A DNA stretch of 64,000 nt, taken from the NCBI RefSeq assembly GCF_030656345.1, contig NZ_JAUSNR010000012.1, forward strand, positions 62,001 through 126,000, written 5' to 3'. The stretch is from Pseudotabrizicola sp. (lineage in GTDB: Bacteria; Pseudomonadota; Alphaproteobacteria; Rhodobacterales; Rhodobacteraceae). Position numbers and translations under genes: made by a program. Of this stretch, positions 54,957 through 63,729 are shown one piece after another. Position 1 is the stretch's first letter. Each line of letters begins with the position of its first letter. Under the pieces are notes generated by a model. It had not been told where the DNA came from, did no database searches, and worked only from the letters and a program-made list of their open reading frames with translations.

Positions 54957-56249
54957 TTGGACCCCTTCACCGCTGGCCTTTTGCTGATCTGCTTTCTGGC
55001 CCTTCTGGGCCTGCCGATCGGGCTTTCCATGCTGACCGGATCAATCCTGTATCTGTGGATACGCGGGCAGGATATGGGGCTGGTGGCCGAACGGCTTCTG
55101 AATTCCATGTTCACCGGCTACGTCATCCTTGCGGTGCCACTGTTCATTCTGGCGGCAGAGCTGATGAACAGCGGGTCGATGACCGACCGGCTGCTGCGGT
55201 TCTGCAATGCCTTTGTCGGCAGGTTCCGGGGCGGTCTGGCGCAAGTGAACATTGTGCAGTCGGTGATCTTTTCCGGCATGTCCGGCTCTGCCTTTGCCGA
55301 TGCGGCGGGGACGGGGCGGATCATCGCCAACATGATGACGCGCGACGGCCGCTACACCCGCAGCTTTGCGGCGGCGCTGACCGCCAGCTCAGCGGTGATC
55401 GGCCCGATCATCCCACCATCGATTCCGATGGTGTTGTACGCGCTGGTCTCGAACGCCTCGATCGGGTTTCTGTTCCTTGCGGGCATTCTGCCGGGGCTTA
55501 TGATGGCGCTGATGCTGATGATCCTTGTGGTGATCCAGTCCCGCCGTCAGAATTTCCCGGTAGAGCCGCCGGTTCCGGTCCGCGACCTGCCGGGCATCAC
55601 GCTCAGCGCGTTTCCGGCGCTGCTGATGCCGGTCGTTCTGCTGGGCGGCATCTATTCCGGTGCGATGACCCCGACCGAGGCCGCCGCCGTCGCCGCCGCC
55701 TATGCGCTTGTGGTGTCGGCGGTGCTGTACCGCTCGATCTCGCTGGGTCAGCTGTACCGGGCGCTGACATCGGGCGCGCGGTCTTCGGCCTCCATCGGGA
55801 TGCTGATCGCGGGCGCGCTGGTGTTCAACTATGTCGTTACCGCCGAAAACATCCCCCAGTCCCTGAGTGTTTACCTGACCGGATGGGACCTGACGCCGCT
55901 GCAGTTCCTGCTGCTGGTGAACATTGTCCTGCTGCTGGTCGGGGCCTTGCTGGAAGGCACCGCGATCCTGCTGATCATTGTGCCTGTCTTCATTCCGACG
56001 GCAACGGCACTGGGTATTGACCCGGTACATTTCGGCGTGGTCGCTGTGGTCAACATCATGATCGGCCTGATCACACCGCCCTATGGTCTGCTGATCTTTA
56101 TCATGCAGAGCATTACCGGCGCGCCGTTGCGCCACCTGATCCGGGATCTGATCCCGTTCATCATCGCGCTTCTGGTGGCGCTGGTGATCATCACCGTATT
56201 TCCTGACCTTGTGCTCTGGCTGCCCCGGCAGTTCGGATATCAGGGCTGA
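54957..56249 (+). CDS. TRAP transporter large permease (DctM family), TTG start
   Basis: 430 residues. I place the start at TTG 54957 because AAAGGACG lies directly upstream and the family N terminus (DPFTAGLLLICFLALLGLPIG) begins there; the in-frame ATG at 54912 lies inside dctQ and adds a basic, non-family peptide. About 12 membrane segments; SGSAFADAAGTGRI, IGPIIPPSIPMVLYAL and LITPPYGLLIF are family blocks. The unusual start codon may tune its level. Confidence 0.87.
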   Translation: MDPFTAGLLLICFLALLGLPIGLSMLTGSILYLWIRGQDMGLVAERLLNSMFTGYVILAVPLFILAAELMNSGSMTDRLLRFCNAFVGRFRGGLAQVNIVQSVIFSGMSGSAFADAAGTGRIIANMMTRDGRYTRSFAAALTASSAVIGPIIPPSIPMVLYALVSNASIGFLFLAGILPGLMMALMLMILVVIQSRRQNFPVEPPVPVRDLPGITLSAFPALLMPVVLLGGIYSGAMTPTEAAAVAAAYALVVSAVLYRSISLGQLYRALTSGARSSASIGMLIAGALVFNYVVTAENIPQSLSVYLTGWDLTPLQFLLLVNIVLLLVGALLEGTAILLIIVPVFIPTATALGIDPVHFGVVAVVNIMIGLITPPYGLLIFIMQSITGAPLRHLIRDLIPFIIALLVALVIITVFPDLVLWLPRQFGYQG

Positions 56250-56269
56250 CCATCAAAGAAGGGGCCCCC

Positions 56270-56716
56270 ATGCCTGCCGCGATCCATGTTCTGAACGGCC
56301 CAAACCTCAATCGTCTTGGCACGCGAGAGCCCGAGATTTACGGCCACACAACGCTTGCCGGGGTGAAGGCGATCTGTGAAGGGGCTGCAGGCCCGCATCC
56401 ACTGGTGTTCCTGCAGTCGAATGCTGAACACCAGATCATCGACTGGATTCATGAGGCAATCGATGCAGGTGCGGGCGCCATCGTCATCAACCCGGCCGGG
56501 CTGACCTTTACCTCGGTGCCGATCATGGACGCGCTGAAGATGTTCCCGGGCGTGGTGATCGAACTTCACATCTCGAACATCCACCGGCGCGAGGCGGTGT
56601 ATCATCAGTCGCTGGTCTCCAAGGTGGCAACAGCCGTCATCGCCGGCCTTGGACCACAAGGCTACCGCAGCGCCGTCGAAGCCGTCCGCCGGATACTGGA
56701 CACCGCAGAGGCTTGA
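56270..56716 (+). CDS. aroQ: Type II 3-dehydroquinate dehydratase family protein
   Basis: 148 residues, the exact family length. NGPNLNRLGTREPEIYG holds R19 and the catalytic Tyr24; N74 in INPAGLTFTS, H100 in ELHISN and R107 in HRREAVYH complete the site. The usual QSNHEGELID segment reads QSNAEHQIIDWI, so the loop next to the active site differs. It dehydrates 3-dehydroquinate to 3-dehydroshikimate. As the last gene of a TRAP operon under a GntR regulator it is more likely catabolic (quinate/shikimate use) than the biosynthetic enzyme. Symbol given for family only. Confidence 0.85.
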   Translation: MPAAIHVLNGPNLNRLGTREPEIYGHTTLAGVKAICEGAAGPHPLVFLQSNAEHQIIDWIHEAIDAGAGAIVINPAGLTFTSVPIMDALKMFPGVVIELHISNIHRREAVYHQSLVSKVATAVIAGLGPQGYRSAVEAVRRILDTAEA

Positions 56717-56994
56717 GTGGGAGAGGCGGCCCACGCAATGCAAGGCAGTCGTGCTGCAGGCCGCAACAAGGCTCTGACGCAAAGGATGGTGCCGGATATT
56801 CGTGCGGTCAATCTGACTTGGCTAGTGTCCCCGCGGGGATTGGGCGGGGCGCGGGTCCCTTTGCGCAAACCACCCTGTCGGGCTGGGACGTTGTAATTTC
56901 CGATAATATTTGTCAGAAATAGAACCTGACGATTCGGTGTCCGTGATCTGCGCTCAGATTGACAGACCCTATCTGGAAAACAGGACACCCGGCC
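56717..56994. other. Gap of 278 bases before the AraC gene
   Basis: Shares the genome's high GC until 56890, then an AT-rich stretch (TTGTAATTTCCGATAATA, TTTGTCAGAAATA) about 70 bases before the AraC start that may be the promoter or an iron-responsive site. No gene or clear terminator after the dehydroquinase was recognised. Confidence 0.35.
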
Positions 56995-57882
56995 ATGACG
57001 GCATCAGCTGATTTCCGCCCGCGGATGGAAGCGCAGACGCGCGGTCTGCGGACCCTGGCACCCTTGGCCTATCGTCGGGTTCAGGGTGCTGTTGCGGATG
57101 TCTGGTCTGTCCAGGGGGACAAAGGGGGCGGCGGGTTCTACACTGCCCCTGATCCCAGAATCGTGATTTTTCTGGACGATACGCCGCCGCCTCTGGCCCT
57201 GCGATCCGGGGTTGGGAAAAGCGAGCGTAGCGGCGTTCAGGCGTTCTACATTCCGGCCGACGCGCCGCTCTGGAGCCGACTACAGCATCAGACCCACATG
57301 ACACATCTGGACTTTCATCTCGATCAGTCAAGCCTGCATCGGCGCCTTGCCTCGGGTGGGGTGCGCGCAGATCTGACACAGATCCGGATGTTCCCGGAAA
57401 GCCGCGAACTGCTCAGCCTTGGTCGCCTTGCCGCGGATGAAGTGCGAAACCCGCGCCGGGGACAGATGCTGCTCGATGGTCTGCTGACCGCCGCATTGGG
57501 TGAGATCTTTGCGGTCAATGAGCCACAGCCGGCGCAGGCGTCAGGTGGTCTTGCGCCCTGGCAGATGGCGGCTGTCGAACGGCTGGTCCGCGATAACATG
57601 AGTCGCCACGTCGGGGTGGCCGAGCTGTCAGATGCCGCCAGATTGTCGGAAAGCTGGTTCTCGCACTGTTTCCGGCAGCAGACCGGGCACACGCCGCAGC
57701 GCTGGCAGGCACAGCTGCGACTGGACGTGGCCGAAGAGATGATGGCCGATCAGCGGTTGTCGCTGGCAGAAATTGCACATGCGACCGGGTTTTCCGATCA
57801 GGCGCACCTGTCGCGAACCTTCCGGATGCATCATGGCCAGCCGCCTTCGATCTGGCGGCGGAACAGATTTCCGCATGGCTGA
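56995..57882 (+). CDS. AraC-family transcriptional regulator
   Basis: 295 residues from the ATG at 56995; a TTG at 56959 in frame would add 12 residues. Two HTH motifs at the C terminus (about 212-292): VGVAELSDAARLSESWFSHCFRQQTG and SLAEIAHATGFSDQAHLSRTFR, ending in HHGQPPSIWRRN. The N-terminal half is a poorly conserved sensing domain. It sits just before a TonB-dependent receptor in the same direction, the usual place for a PchR-like activator that responds to a ferric siderophore. Confidence 0.9.
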   Translation: MTASADFRPRMEAQTRGLRTLAPLAYRRVQGAVADVWSVQGDKGGGGFYTAPDPRIVIFLDDTPPPLALRSGVGKSERSGVQAFYIPADAPLWSRLQHQTHMTHLDFHLDQSSLHRRLASGGVRADLTQIRMFPESRELLSLGRLAADEVRNPRRGQMLLDGLLTAALGEIFAVNEPQPAQASGGLAPWQMAAVERLVRDNMSRHVGVAELSDAARLSESWFSHCFRQQTGHTPQRWQAQLRLDVAEEMMADQRLSLAEIAHATGFSDQAHLSRTFRMHHGQPPSIWRRNRFPHG

Positions 57883-57916
57883 ACAAATCACGACAGGCCG
57901 GTTCAAGACCTGCCCA

Positions 57917-57930
57917 TAATTCTAGAGTTA
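57917..57930. promoter_or_regulatory. Imperfect palindrome TAATTCTAGAGTTA before the receptor gene
   Basis: Six of seven pairs match around TCTAGA, 34 bases before the receptor start. TTCTAGA resembles half of an Irr-type iron-control element, but the match is loose. Confidence 0.35.
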
Positions 57931-57963
57931 AACGCTCAGGAATCTTTCCTCAGGAAATGCCAC

Positions 57964-60099
57964 ATGACACATCTGATCCGCCCCCACCCGCTTTTGCTTG
58001 GTGCCAGTCTCTTTGCGCTTCTGTCCTCTGGTGTGCTGGCACAAGAGGCGGATGATGGCGCGCGCACCACCTTCCTTGGGGTGATTGTCGTGGATGGCAA
58101 CGAAAACCCGACGGCCCCGCTCAGCGGCCCGGTAGCCCGCACCGCCGCCACAACAAAAACCGCCACCCCGATCACCAAGGCCCCGGCGTCGATTTCCGTG
58201 ATCCCGAACGCCCAGATGCGGGAGCAGGGCGCGACCAATCTGGCCGAAGCGCTGAGCTATTCCGCCGGTGTGATCACGGAAAACTACGGCGGCGACCCCC
58301 GGTTTGACAGCCTTTACCTGCGCGGCTTCAACCTTGAGAATGACAAGTTCCTCGACGGGTTGCGGCTGATGCGGTCCACCCAATATCCGACCAGCGCACC
58401 GACTTTCGAGCTTTACGGCATTGAACGGGCCGAGGTGCTGCGCGGACCGGCGTCGGTTCTTTATGGCGCAGGCACCCCCGCTGGTCTGGTCAACATGGTG
58501 CAGAAACGCGCGCAGGCCTCGGGGGATTTCACCGAACTGGGGGTGACGGCCGACTCGAACGGGTCCGTTTCGGTTTATGGTGACGCGAACCGCGTGGTGG
58601 ACGACCGCTTTGCCTACCGGATCACCACCAAGGTCGGCAACAGCCGGACCGATGTCAAAAAGATCGACAACGAACGCGCCTATCTTGGCATTTCGGCCAG
58701 CTATGCGCTGAACGACAGCACTGAACTCGAATTCATGGTCAGCCATCATGACGATGCGCCAATGTCGCCGACCGGCGTTCCGAACGGCTTTGTCGGCGTC
58801 TACGGCCTGAAAGATATGCGCGACTTCAACTTTGGCGACACCTCTGTAAACACCAGCGACCGGAAGATGAGCACATTGTCTTTCGGCGCAACCCATGATT
58901 TCGGCAATGGCTGGAAGCTGAACGGAACCTTCCGCTACACCGATTTCGACTGGGTTTATCGCAACGTCTATGTCAGCGGCAGCACCGGCTCGGCCGCAGA
59001 CCGGGGCGTTATTGATCAGGGCGAGGATTTTGACAGCCTTGGTTTCGATCTGCGTCTGGCAGGCATCGTCTCGACCGGGGCCATTGACCACAGCCTGACC
59101 TTTGGTCTGGATGCGCAGAAGTTCAAGGAAAGGGCCTATACCGGCTTTTCCACAACCGACTCCATCGACTTTACCGCCCCGGCCTATGGCGGGCTGACCA
59201 TCAGCGCGCCGTGGTATGTGGCGGACAAGACCGTCGATGCCCAGCAATACGGGCTTTATGCGCTGGATGAAATGTCCTGGGGCAACTGGCGGGCGACCGT
59301 CGGGCTGCGCCACGACTGGACCGAGCAGACCGGCGCAAGCATCACAAACTTTGGCAACACCGATTACGCGCGCAGGAACAACGACACGACAGGGCATGTC
59401 TCGCTTGGCTATTCGTTTGAAAACGGCGTCAACGCCTATCTAGACTATGCAACATCCTTCCTGCCCCAGCCGGGGATGGATATTGATGGCAATGCGCTGA
59501 ACCCCACCAAGGGCCGCCAGCTGGAGCTGGGGGTGAAGTATGAACCCACCGCCTTTGACGGGTTGCTCACCGCATCGCTGTTCAAACTTGAAGAAACTGA
59601 CCGCAACACGACTGTCACCGAAACCGTCGGCGGCGGCACCATCACCGGCACCCGTCAGATCGGCAAAGCTGCCATTCAGGGGCTGGAGCTTGAAGGGGTG
59701 GCCGATCTTGGCAATGGCTGGACCGGCAAAACCGCCTATACCTACGCGTCGACCAACATCACCGGCACCAATGATGGCAACGAACTGGCAAACACACCGC
59801 GTCATGCCGGCAGTGTCTGGATATCACACCAGATGCAGACCGGCCGCTTTGCCGGGCTGACGTTCAGCGGCGGTCTGCGCCACATCGGCACCCGCTGGAG
59901 CTCGGACGACAACACCACCCGGCTGAAAGCGGTGACACTGGTCGATCTGGGCGCATCCTACAGCTGGGATAACGGCATGAACCTGCAGGTGAATCTGAAC
60001 AACGTGACGGATGAGGCCTATGTCAGCGCAGTTGGCTTCAGCTCCAGCTACATCGGCGACGGGCGCAACCTGCAGGCCAATCTGTCCTGGAAATGGTAA
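57964..60099 (+). CDS. TonB-dependent siderophore receptor
   Basis: 711 residues, outer membrane. Signal peptide to about residue 26 (VLA-QEA), a TonB-box-like segment FLGVIVVDG near residue 39, plug domain about 60-165 (APASISVIPNAQMREQG, LYLRGFNLENDKFLDG, RAEVLRGPASVLYGAGTPAGLVNMV), then a 22-strand barrel ending in an aromatic residue (LSWKW). The order of blocks is that of FhuA/FpvA-like ferric hydroxamate receptors. AGGAAATG precedes the ATG. Feeds the periplasmic FhuD-like protein next. Confidence 0.93.
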   Translation: MTHLIRPHPLLLGASLFALLSSGVLAQEADDGARTTFLGVIVVDGNENPTAPLSGPVARTAATTKTATPITKAPASISVIPNAQMREQGATNLAEALSYSAGVITENYGGDPRFDSLYLRGFNLENDKFLDGLRLMRSTQYPTSAPTFELYGIERAEVLRGPASVLYGAGTPAGLVNMVQKRAQASGDFTELGVTADSNGSVSVYGDANRVVDDRFAYRITTKVGNSRTDVKKIDNERAYLGISASYALNDSTELEFMVSHHDDAPMSPTGVPNGFVGVYGLKDMRDFNFGDTSVNTSDRKMSTLSFGATHDFGNGWKLNGTFRYTDFDWVYRNVYVSGSTGSAADRGVIDQGEDFDSLGFDLRLAGIVSTGAIDHSLTFGLDAQKFKERAYTGFSTTDSIDFTAPAYGGLTISAPWYVADKTVDAQQYGLYALDEMSWGNWRATVGLRHDWTEQTGASITNFGNTDYARRNNDTTGHVSLGYSFENGVNAYLDYATSFLPQPGMDIDGNALNPTKGRQLELGVKYEPTAFDGLLTASLFKLEETDRNTTVTETVGGGTITGTRQIGKAAIQGLELEGVADLGNGWTGKTAYTYASTNITGTNDGNELANTPRHAGSVWISHQMQTGRFAGLTFSGGLRHIGTRWSSDDNTTRLKAVTLVDLGASYSWDNGMNLQVNLNNVTDEAYVSAVGFSSSYIGDGRNLQANLSWKW

Positions 60100-60962
60100 G
60101 CAGACGGACGTTCCTTGGCGCGGCGGTTGCTGCCGCCGCCCTTGGCCGCGCACATCGGGGATGGGCCGCTGCGCCGCTAAGGCTTGCGGCAATCGACTGG
60201 GCCATGGCAGAAACCGCCATGGCCCTCGGCTGTCCGCCGGTTGCGATGGCGGAACTGATCGCCTTCCGGTCCGAGACGCCCGTGCCTTTGCCGGTCGGCA
60301 TGACCGACCTTGGCCTGCGCGGTGCGCCGAACATGGAAGCGCTGAGTCTGGCCGCGCCCGATCTGATCCTGTCCTCCAGCTATTACAGCTTTGCCGAACC
60401 GCAGCTGACCCGGATCGCCCCGGTGTTTTCGCGTGCCCTTTATGTTGCGGGCTCTCCGCCACTGCCCAAGGTGACGGCCCTCGTGACCGAACTGGCGCAG
60501 GTCATCAACCAGCCTGGCCGGGGCGCAGCAACCCTTGCGGCGGTGCAGGCAGAGTGGGCGGGCCTGCAGCACCGGGCGGCACGATTTAGCGACAGGCCAC
60601 TTGTCCTGATGAACATCGGCGATGCCCGTCATGTCCGGGTTTTTGGCGATGACAGCCTGTTCGGTGGCGTTCTGAACGCCATCGGCCTGACCAACGCCTG
60701 GCAGGGCGGCACCCGCTTTTCCTTCCACGCCCCGGTGCCGGTCGAGCATCTGGCCGAATTCAAAGAGGCGCGGTTTATCCTTGTGGGCGCTGTGCCGCCG
60801 CAGGCGGCGCGCGGTCTGAAACATGGTGCGCTGTGGAACAGTCTGGGGCCGTTGCGCGGTGGGCGGGTTGGGCAACTGCCCGAAATGAACGCCTTTGGCG
60901 GGCTGCCGTCGGCCCTGCATTTCGTGCGCCACCTGCTGTCGGTCCTTGAGGCCACAGGATGA
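60093..60962 (+). CDS. Ferric-siderophore ABC importer binding protein (FhuD-like, Tat signal)
   Basis: 289 residues. The start overlaps the receptor's last codons by seven bases, and SRRTFLGAAVAAAALG is a twin-Arg signal with cleavage near residue 26. PLRLAAIDWAMAETAMALGCPPVAM is the usual start of the mature FhuD/FecB-type fold, with APDLILSSSYYSF about residue 88. It hands the ferric siderophore to the FhuB-like channel. Unlike the other binding proteins of the window it has no hairpin after it; the permease gene follows with a four-base overlap. Confidence 0.9.
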   Translation: MVSRRTFLGAAVAAAALGRAHRGWAAAPLRLAAIDWAMAETAMALGCPPVAMAELIAFRSETPVPLPVGMTDLGLRGAPNMEALSLAAPDLILSSSYYSFAEPQLTRIAPVFSRALYVAGSPPLPKVTALVTELAQVINQPGRGAATLAAVQAEWAGLQHRAARFSDRPLVLMNIGDARHVRVFGDDSLFGGVLNAIGLTNAWQGGTRFSFHAPVPVEHLAEFKEARFILVGAVPPQAARGLKHGALWNSLGPLRGGRVGQLPEMNAFGGLPSALHFVRHLLSVLEATG

Positions 60963-62926
60963 AACTGGCCCTTCCGCTATTCCTGTGCCTCGCGCTGGGT
61001 CTCTGGACATTTGCGGCGCTCAGCACCCTGCCTCTGGCAGGTTGGCCGGCCTTTCCATGGCGCGTGGACAGCCTGTCCATCGATCAGATCCTACTGGCCT
61101 ATGGCGTATTGCCGCGGGCCGCGGTGGCCCTGCTGGCAGGGGCCAGTCTGGGCCTTGCAGGCGCGTTAATGCAGGCGGTGCTGCGCAATCCGCTGGCCGA
61201 CCCGACCACCCTTGGCACCGCATCCGGCGCGCAACTGGCACTGGTGGCGGCGACCATTCTGGCCCCCGGTCTGCTGGTGGCAGGCGCGATTCCGGTGTCG
61301 CTGGCCGGGGCCGCGCTGGTGACGCTGCCGGTTCTGGCACTGGGCGCACGGCGCGGGTTTGCGCCGGTGACAGTGACCATTGCCGGTATGCTGGCGGGAA
61401 TGCTCTGCTCGGCGGTTGCGACCGCGCTGACCCTGTCGCAAGGCCACTACCTGCTGTCGCTGGTGATCTGGAACGGCGGCGCGCTGACCCAGCAGGACTG
61501 GAGCGGTGCTGCGCGGCTGGCGCTGGCCTTTGCCGTTGCGCTTGGCCTCGCCGTATTGTTGGCGCGCCCGCTGGTGGTGCTGTCCCTTGGCACCGAAGGC
61601 GCGCGGGGGCTGGGCCTGTCGCTGTCGCGCCTGCGTCTGGGAACCATCCTGATTGCAGTCACCCTGTCGGCGCTGGTGTCGGCCGAGGTGGGGCTGGTCG
61701 GCTTTATCGGGCTGGCCGCACCTGCCATCGCCACCAGTCTTGGCGCGCGGACGGTGAAGACGCGGCTGCTGCTCTCGCCGCTGGCCGGGGCGCTGATCCT
61801 GTCGCTGGTTGACGGCGTGTTGCTGACCATCGCGACGCTGGGCGGCCCGACCTTGCCTGCTGGTGCCCTGACCGGGCTCATCGGCGGGCCGCTTCTGCTG
61901 TGGCTGCTGCCAAAGATGGCAACGCGTATTCCGCAGCCTGTTGAGGACGGCGACAGGTTTGCCAGACGGGCGGCACGTCCCGGCCTGATCCTGACGGGTC
62001 TTGCCGTCGCAGTGCTGGTTCTGTCGGGTCTTACCTTGCTCGGCGGGCGAAGTGGCGCTGGTTGGGAGATTATTCCGGCTGATCTGGCGGCCACATTCCT
62101 GCCGCTGCGGGCGACGGCCATTCTGGCCGCGCTGGCCTCGGGTGCCTTGCTTGCCGGGTCAGGAGCGATTTTGCAACGGCTGACCGCAAACCCGATGGCC
62201 GCGCCCGAGGTGCTGGGCGTAACCGGCGGTGCGGCACTCGGCTATGCGGCCACGCTGTTCGCGCTGCCCGCGCCGGGGCCGCTTGCCCTTGCCTTGGGAA
62301 CCTCTGCCGGGGCGGCACTGGCGCTGGCCGCGCTGTCGGCCCATGCCGCGCGGTCCGGCCTTGCCCCGGCCCGCGTTCTGCTGGCCGGTCTGGCCATCGG
62401 CGCGCTGTCTTCGGCGGTGCTGGGGGCGATCATGGTGTCTGATGACCGCCGGGCCTGGCTGATCCTTGGCTGGCTGGCCGGGGGCACGCATCAGGTGACG
62501 CCGGTGCTGGCACTGGCACTGGCGCTTCTTGCCATGCTCCTTCTTGCGCTGATGCTGCTCAGCGGACGGTGGCTCGATATTCTGCCGCTGGGGCCAGAGG
62601 TGGCGCAGGCCCTTGGCCTGCCGCTCCTGCGACTGCGGATCGGGATGATCCTGCTGGCTGGGTTTGCAACCGGGGCCGCAACGATGCTGGTGGGGCCGGT
62701 CAGCTTCGTCGGCCTGATGGCCCCGCATCTGGCGCGCAGCCTTGGCCTTGCCCGCGCCGCCCCGTTTGCGGCAGGCAGTTGGCTGCTTGGCGCCTTGCTG
62801 ATGGTGCTGGCCGCCTTTGGTGCCCGGACCGTTGCCTTTCCCTATGACCTGCCGCTGGGGCTGGTGGCCAGCCTGATCGGCGCGCCATGGCTTTTGCTTG
62901 TCCTGCTCAGAAAGACCCGCGCATGA
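60959..62926 (+). CDS. Ferric-siderophore ABC importer permease, fused FhuB type
   Basis: 655 residues, two FecCD permease halves in one chain (about 1-325 and 340-655) with around 20 membrane segments. Each half has the G-A-x-L-A-x-x-G-A-x-x-Q pattern followed by N-P-L/M-A-x-P: GAMLQAVLRNPLADP-like at about 75 and GAILQRLTANPMAAPEVLG at about 400. Each half also has a GF(I/V)GL block: VGFIGLAAPAIA and VSFVGLMAPHLA. This is E. coli FhuB architecture, so a hydroxamate-type siderophore is favoured. Confidence 0.93.
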   Translation: MKLALPLFLCLALGLWTFAALSTLPLAGWPAFPWRVDSLSIDQILLAYGVLPRAAVALLAGASLGLAGALMQAVLRNPLADPTTLGTASGAQLALVAATILAPGLLVAGAIPVSLAGAALVTLPVLALGARRGFAPVTVTIAGMLAGMLCSAVATALTLSQGHYLLSLVIWNGGALTQQDWSGAARLALAFAVALGLAVLLARPLVVLSLGTEGARGLGLSLSRLRLGTILIAVTLSALVSAEVGLVGFIGLAAPAIATSLGARTVKTRLLLSPLAGALILSLVDGVLLTIATLGGPTLPAGALTGLIGGPLLLWLLPKMATRIPQPVEDGDRFARRAARPGLILTGLAVAVLVLSGLTLLGGRSGAGWEIIPADLAATFLPLRATAILAALASGALLAGSGAILQRLTANPMAAPEVLGVTGGAALGYAATLFALPAPGPLALALGTSAGAALALAALSAHAARSGLAPARVLLAGLAIGALSSAVLGAIMVSDDRRAWLILGWLAGGTHQVTPVLALALALLAMLLLALMLLSGRWLDILPLGPEVAQALGLPLLRLRIGMILLAGFATGAATMLVGPVSFVGLMAPHLARSLGLARAAPFAAGSWLLGALLMVLAAFGARTVAFPYDLPLGLVASLIGAPWLLLVLLRKTRA

Positions 62927-63690
62927 CTTTGTTCTCGCTGTCCGATGTAACCTATGACGTGCCCGGGCGACGTCTTGTCGACGGGCTCAGCCTTAATGTT
63001 GCGGCGGGCAGGGTCACGGCGCTGCTGGGGCGCAACGGGTCGGGCAAATCAACCCTTATGCGGCTGATTGCGGGGCAGTTGCGCCCCGCCTCGGGCCGGA
63101 TCACCCATTCGGGTCAGGATATCGCCGGTCTTGCGCCACGCGCTCTGGCGCGCAGCATCGCTTATCTGCCGCAGGTCACCCCGCCCGCCGAAGGCATGCG
63201 GCTGGGTGAACTGGTCGCGCTTGGCCGCTATCCGTGGCGCGGCGCTCTGGGCCGGTTCCGCCCCGAAGATCACGCCGCCGTGGCGCAGGCCATGGCGCGC
63301 TGCGGGCTGCAACCGCTGTCCGACCGTCTGGTCGATACGCTGTCGGGCGGCGAACGGCAACGGGGCTGGATTGCGATGATGCTGGCACAGGGCGCGCGCA
63401 CGCTTTTGCTTGACGAACCCACCTCGGCGCTGGATGTGGCGCATCAGGTCGAGGTGCTGGGCCTTGTCCAGCGCATGTGCCGCGACTCCGGTCTGTCTGC
63501 GGTGATTGTGCTGCATGATGTCAACATGGCCGCCCGCTATTGCGATCATGTGGTTGCCCTTGAAACCGGGCGTCTGGTGCTGAATGGTCCGGTGTCGACC
63601 CTAATGTCGGCGGCGGCTTTGCACCGTGTCTATGGCCTGCCGATGCGGGTTTCCGAACAGGGCGGGCACAGTTTTGCCCTTCCCGAGTAA
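62923..63690 (+). CDS. Ferric-siderophore ABC importer ATPase (FhuC-like)
   Basis: 255 residues from the ATG at 62923, overlapping the permease stop; an ATG at 62887 in frame lies inside the permease. Walker A GRNGSGKSTLMR, IAYLPQVTPPAEGMRLGELVALGRYPWRG, signature LSGGERQRGWIAMMLAQ, Walker B TLLLDEPTSALD and switch VIVLHDVNMAARYCD are present. Energises uptake through the FhuB-like protein. Confidence 0.94.
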   Translation: MTLFSLSDVTYDVPGRRLVDGLSLNVAAGRVTALLGRNGSGKSTLMRLIAGQLRPASGRITHSGQDIAGLAPRALARSIAYLPQVTPPAEGMRLGELVALGRYPWRGALGRFRPEDHAAVAQAMARCGLQPLSDRLVDTLSGGERQRGWIAMMLAQGARTLLLDEPTSALDVAHQVEVLGLVQRMCRDSGLSAVIVLHDVNMAARYCDHVVALETGRLVLNGPVSTLMSAAALHRVYGLPMRVSEQGGHSFALPE

Positions 63691-63729
63691 CCCCCGCCCC
63701 TTCCCCGGCCAAACCGCAGGATAACCCCT

